This document shows positions 4,785-7,043 of a stretch of DNA of 7,043 bases, piece after piece; position 1 is the stretch's first letter, and the number at the start of each line of letters is the position of its first letter. The position numbers and the translations under genes were made by a program. The DNA is from Candidatus Mcinerneyibacteriota bacterium. Lineage in GTDB: Bacteria > AUK180 > JAQVHJ01. The DNA is taken from contig DAOVMD010000155.1 in assembly GCA_030630935.1 (NCBI GenBank), forward strand, positions 1-7,043, read 5' to 3'. Below the pieces are notes generated by a model that saw nothing but the letters and a program-made list of their open reading frames with translations, did no database searches and had not been told where the DNA came from.

Positions 4785-6467
4785 ATGCCGACCTTAAAGA
4801 ATAAATATAAATCAATCAAACGCTGGTCTGAAGTAATAGAAATCATTGTGAAAAATGGACTTGGCTTCCTTCTTTCAAAACTCCAATTAGGTTATCATTA
4901 TCTTGGTAAGAGGATGAAGAGAAAAGTAGTAAGCGGAGAAGATATTCCTGCTTCCAATATTGTTGAAAGGATCAGGAAATCATTTGAGGAGCTTGGACCG
5001 TCATTTATCAAATTAGGACAGATGCTTTCAACTCGTCCTGATATCATCCCAATTACATTGTGTGAGGAGTTAAAGAAACTTCAGGACAAGGTTACACCTT
5101 TACCATATTCAAGCCTTGAGTCAACCTTAATTGAAGCCTATGGAAAGAATTATAAGGAGCAGTTCGATTATATTGATGAGAATGCTTTAGCCTCAGCTTC
5201 ATTAGCTCAAGTTCACAGGGCCAAGTTAAAAAAGGAGCAGATCGAAGTTGTTCTTAAAATTCAGAAACCTAATCTGGAATCTATTATTGAAGGTGATATT
5301 CAAATAATGAAGGATTTTGCAGGGCTTATGAAAAAATATGAGTTTGGTACTGATGTATTGAATCCTGACCTTGTTGTTGACGAGTTCAAGAAAAATATTA
5401 CAGAAGAGATTAATTTTATTTTTGAAGCTCGAAATACTGAGAGAGTAAGAGAGTCTTTTGCAGGTGATGACCAGATTATTATTCCTGAAGTCTTTTGGGA
5501 CTATTCTTCCAGAAAAGTTATGGTAACAAAGTTCATTGCGGGAAGGAAACTCAATGAAATTGACTTTGATAAGGAACCAGAGTATGATGCTGAGATTTTG
5601 ATAAACAGGGGGATGTCGGCTTTTTTGAAAATGATATTTGAGGATGGGTTCTTTCACGGTGACCCTCATCCGGGAAATATTATTGTTACTCATGATAAAA
5701 AAGTTGCACTTGTGGATTTTGGTATAATCGGGAGGTTGGATCAAAGAACCAGAAACTTATTAGTAGATGTGTTTATTGGAGTAATTTATCGCGATATTGA
5801 AAGGGTAGTCTATTCATTTGAAGATTTGGGCGTGATTGAAGAAGGGATTGAAATTAAAGAATTAAAATATGATATTTCATCTATGCTTGAGAAATATTAT
5901 GATATCCCGCTTGGAGACCTGGTAGTGAAGGATATCATTGAAGAAGCAATTGAAAAAATTGAGAAATATAATATTAAGATTCCACGAAACTTATATATCC
6001 TGATCAAGACTATGGTGACACTTGAGGGTATTGGAAAAGAGATTTATCCTGATTTCAATATTATGTCTTCAACAAAATACTACGCAAAAAAAATGATCAA
6101 GGATAAATACTCTCCTTTAAATTTCCTGAATGAAACGAGAAGGGGATTTTGGAAATTTCGAAGATTTCTTATGGCATTACCGGATGATTTAAATATGATC
6201 TTGAAGAAAACGAAAAAAGGTCAATTGAAAATTGAATTTGAACATAAAAACTTAGAGAAATTAGTTACCGGTTTAGATCATCTTTCTAATCGAATTGCAT
6301 TCTCACTAATAATCTCCTCACTTATTGTTTCTTCTTCTCTACTTATGAATTTCAATGTGGGTCCAAAAATATTTGGGATTTCTGTACTCGGACTAATAGG
6401 GTATATAATTGCTGGGGTTTTAGGATTATTTTTAATTATTGTAATCCTACGTTCTGGAAAGTATTAG
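4785..6467 (+). CDS. UbiB/AarF/ABC1-family atypical kinase
   Basis: A 560-residue member of the protein-kinase-like UbiB family, whose relatives support ubiquinone biosynthesis and lipid or quinone homeostasis. All hallmark motifs are present: FIKLGQ with the KxGQ motif at 76-79; the Ala-rich nucleotide loop ASASLAQVH (136-144) in place of a Gly-rich loop; the ATP-binding Lys in VVLKIQKP (K158); EEINFIFEARNTER at 207-220; the catalytic loop HGDPHPGN (291-298); and the metal-binding DFG (311-313). Two C-terminal membrane helices (about 504-521 and 529-555) are the usual anchor, so the kinase domain should sit on the cytoplasmic face of the inner membrane. The length is normal and no key residue is missing. 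It follows the MCE gene by 3 nt with a good ribosome binding site. No quinone biosynthesis gene is nearby, so the symbol ubiB is not assigned; a lipid role alongside the MCE protein is an alternative. Confidence 0.93.
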   Translation: MPTLKNKYKSIKRWSEVIEIIVKNGLGFLLSKLQLGYHYLGKRMKRKVVSGEDIPASNIVERIRKSFEELGPSFIKLGQMLSTRPDIIPITLCEELKKLQDKVTPLPYSSLESTLIEAYGKNYKEQFDYIDENALASASLAQVHRAKLKKEQIEVVLKIQKPNLESIIEGDIQIMKDFAGLMKKYEFGTDVLNPDLVVDEFKKNITEEINFIFEARNTERVRESFAGDDQIIIPEVFWDYSSRKVMVTKFIAGRKLNEIDFDKEPEYDAEILINRGMSAFLKMIFEDGFFHGDPHPGNIIVTHDKKVALVDFGIIGRLDQRTRNLLVDVFIGVIYRDIERVVYSFEDLGVIEEGIEIKELKYDISSMLEKYYDIPLGDLVVKDIIEEAIEKIEKYNIKIPRNLYILIKTMVTLEGIGKEIYPDFNIMSSTKYYAKKMIKDKYSPLNFLNETRRGFWKFRRFLMALPDDLNMILKKTKKGQLKIEFEHKNLEKLVTGLDHLSNRIAFSLIISSLIVSSSLLMNFNVGPKIFGISVLGLIGYIIAGVLGLFLIIVILRSGKY

Positions 6468-6468
6468 A

Positions 6469-6486
6469 GTTTCGCTCCGCTCTACA
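6469..6486 (+). repeat. GTTTCGCTCCGCTCTACA repeat after the operon
   Basis: Near copy of 1497-1512. It starts 2 nt after the UbiB-family stop codon. Together with the stop it can form a short TAGAG/CTCTA stem (6465-6469/6480-6484). Confidence 0.45.
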
Positions 6487-6488
6487 AT

Positions 6489-6569
6489 GAAAAAGTAAGA
6501 ATGAAAAATGAACAATGAAGAATGTTTTGGCATTAGATAACACAATGCCTTTGTTTAAAACTAATGTTG
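6489..6569 (-). repeat. 81-bp inverted repeat, right copy
   Basis: The reverse complement aligns without gaps to 1879-1959 at about 79% identity, with 24 identical bases at the end nearest the operon (6489-6512). It carries its own hairpin, GGCATT (6529-6534) with AATGCC (6544-6549), at the place where the left copy also folds although the bases differ. It begins 22 nt after the operon's last stop. Confidence 0.7.
6529..6556 (+). terminator. Possible weak terminator of the operon
   Basis: A 6-bp stem (GGCATT/AATGCC) with a 9-nt loop is followed by TTTGTTT. It lies 62 nt after the last stop codon of the operon, a plausible place for transcription to end. The stem is short and half A-T, so termination would be weak. 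The hairpin is also part of the 81-bp repeat. Confidence 0.3.
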
Positions 6570-6601
6570 CTTAAAGATTCGATTTAATGCAAAATAAGAT
6601 T

Positions 6602-6740
6602 TCATCGCAGAGAGGTACTAAACCACACGCTTTGCTTGGGTTAAGGATAAACTCCACCCGCAGAGGAAAAAAAACAAAATTAACTCGCTACGCTCAAACT
6701 TTTTTTTTCACCACAGAGGACACGGAGAACACGAAGGAAA
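6602..6740 (+). repeat. Degenerate CGCAGAG/CACAGAG repeats
   Basis: Three related motifs are seen: CATCGCAGAGAGG (6603-6615), CACCCGCAGAGG (6655-6666), and the longest at 6708-6740, which starts TTCACCACAGAGGACACGG and continues with GAGAACACGAAGG. I recall closely similar CACAGAGGACACGGAG-type sequences recurring between genes in many unrelated bacteria. No protein-coding sense is evident. Confidence 0.55.
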
Positions 6741-6766
6741 ATAAAAAACAAAAGAAAAAAAAAGAT

Positions 6767-6892
6767 TAGATTGGCGCATCTCGCTTGCAATGACATTCTG
6801 ACGTTCTTTTTAAAAGATAGATTGCCGCAGTCGTTGCACTCCTGGACGCAGGCTAGATCTTGCTTCGCTGCGATGCGCAATGACATTCTTTT
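6767..6892 (+). repeat. Two copies of a TAGATTG...GCAATGACATTCT repeat
   Basis: Copy A runs from TAGATTGGCGCA (6767-6778) to GCAATGACATTCT (6787-6799). Copy B runs from TAGATTGCCGCA (6818-6829) to the same 13-mer at 6877-6889. Copy B is longer and holds a second internal start, TAGATCTTGCTTCGCTGCG (6854-6872), so it looks like two units fused. I recall similar GCTTCGCTGCG...GCAATGACA elements from many bacterial phyla. The inner TTGC...GCAA arms can pair. Confidence 0.65.
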
Positions 6893-6912
6893 ATCTTCGA
6901 ATGAATACATTT

Positions 6913-7043
6913 TCAGAAGAAGAATCTTGCTCCTAAACCACCGGTAATATCGCCATCAGTTGATGGTATGATGAATAATCCGACGCCTACTTCTACAAAA
7001 ATCTCAAATCTTTGTATTTCAATACCTATACCTGCGACAAATC
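6913..7043 (-). CDS. C-terminal end of a probable outer-membrane beta-barrel protein (partial)
   Basis: On the minus strand an open frame enters from the right edge and ends at TGA (complement of 6913-6915), giving 42 residues. They start FVAGIGIEIQRFEIFVEVGV and finish GGLGARFFF. The alternating hydrophobic and small or polar residues, the Gly-rich turns and a terminal strand ending in Phe are typical of the last strands of outer-membrane barrels, where the final aromatic residue serves as a signal for the BAM assembly machinery. The rest of the gene is outside the window, so no family can be named. It is convergent with the three-gene operon. Confidence 0.65.
   Translation of the reverse strand, partial: FVAGIGIEIQRFEIFVEVGVGLFIIPSTDGDITGGLGARFFF

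Larger units (their letters stand above)
6468..6912. other. Non-coding repeat debris between convergent genes
   Basis: This 445-bp gap lies between the operon end and the minus-strand gene. It holds a GTTTCGCTCCGCT repeat, the right copy of the 81-bp inverted repeat, three degenerate CGCAGAG/CACAGAG motifs, homopolymer runs (T9 at 6700-6708, long A-rich runs at 6741-6763) and two copies of a GCAATGACATTCT repeat. Short open frames at 6587-6769 (+) and 6680-6910 (-) lie entirely in repeats and poly-A/T, and look non-coding. Confidence 0.7.

Noticed and set aside
5226-5744. Minus-strand open frame of 172 codons
   Set aside because: It is antisense to the kinase core of the UbiB-family gene, whose motifs (HGDPHPGN, DFG) explain the sequence; the antisense product shows no domain.
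1936-6512. Inverted 24-bp repeats as ends of a composite transposon
   Set aside because: There is no transposase, integrase or obvious target-site duplication, and the genes between are ordinary envelope genes in an operon.
6587-6769. Plus-strand open frame of 60 codons
   Set aside because: It is made of CAGAG-type repeats and A-rich runs, with a Lys-rich low-complexity end.
6680-6910. Minus-strand open frame of 76 codons
   Set aside because: It is formed by the GCAATGACATTCT repeats and the T9 run (poly-Phe/Leu); it reads as translated repeat, not a gene.

Overview
This is a low-GC (by eye roughly one third G+C) bacterial window. The envelope genes point to a diderm. The C11 peptidase ends in a FlgD-like/type IX-style C-terminal module (YPNP ... 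ASGVYLI ... KLVIIK), an MCE-domain protein carries an apparent beta-strand C-terminus, and the right edge holds the end of an outer-membrane-barrel-like protein. Together with weak Shine-Dalgarno sites and A-rich leaders, this suggests the FCB superphylum or a neighbouring candidate phylum (for example Cloacimonadota, Marinimicrobia or WOR-3). That placement is inference from style; no marker gene is present.

Layout. Positions 1-292 are non-coding and contain short repeats plus a cluster of four hairpins. Positions 293-1480 encode a stand-alone radical SAM protein related to the spore photoproduct lyase (SPL)-like/Rv2578c-like group. Positions 1481-2034 are non-coding and packed with palindromes and repeat fragments, ending in a near-consensus sigma-70-type promoter with a 16-bp palindrome at the predicted start site. 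Positions 2035-6467 are a tight three-gene operon: a secreted clostripain-family (C11) cysteine peptidase, an MCE/MlaD-type protein with a beta-rich C-terminal domain, and a UbiB/AarF/ABC1-family atypical kinase. The genes are joined by an ATGA overlap and a 3-nt gap. Positions 6468-6912 are non-coding repeat debris. Positions 6913-7043 hold the last 42 codons of a probable outer-membrane protein on the minus strand, convergent with the operon.

How the genes may work together. The MCE protein is the likely lipid-handling component: an inner-membrane anchor, an MCE domain, a helical stretch, then a beta domain that could contact or enter the outer membrane. UbiB-family proteins are tied to quinone and lipid homeostasis, so their tight coupling suggests a shared envelope-lipid role. 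No MlaE/MlaF-type transporter genes are in the window. The C11 peptidase may process envelope or extracellular proteins; its link to the other two rests only on co-transcription.

The most notable structure outside the genes is a gapless inverted repeat of about 81 bp (1879-1959 against 6489-6569, about 79% identical by hand alignment). It brackets the operon and includes a 24-bp perfect core. The radical SAM gene is separately bracketed by a 24-bp direct repeat (23/24), and its stop codon lies inside the downstream copy. I saw no tRNA, rRNA, CRISPR array, transposase or intact insertion sequence.
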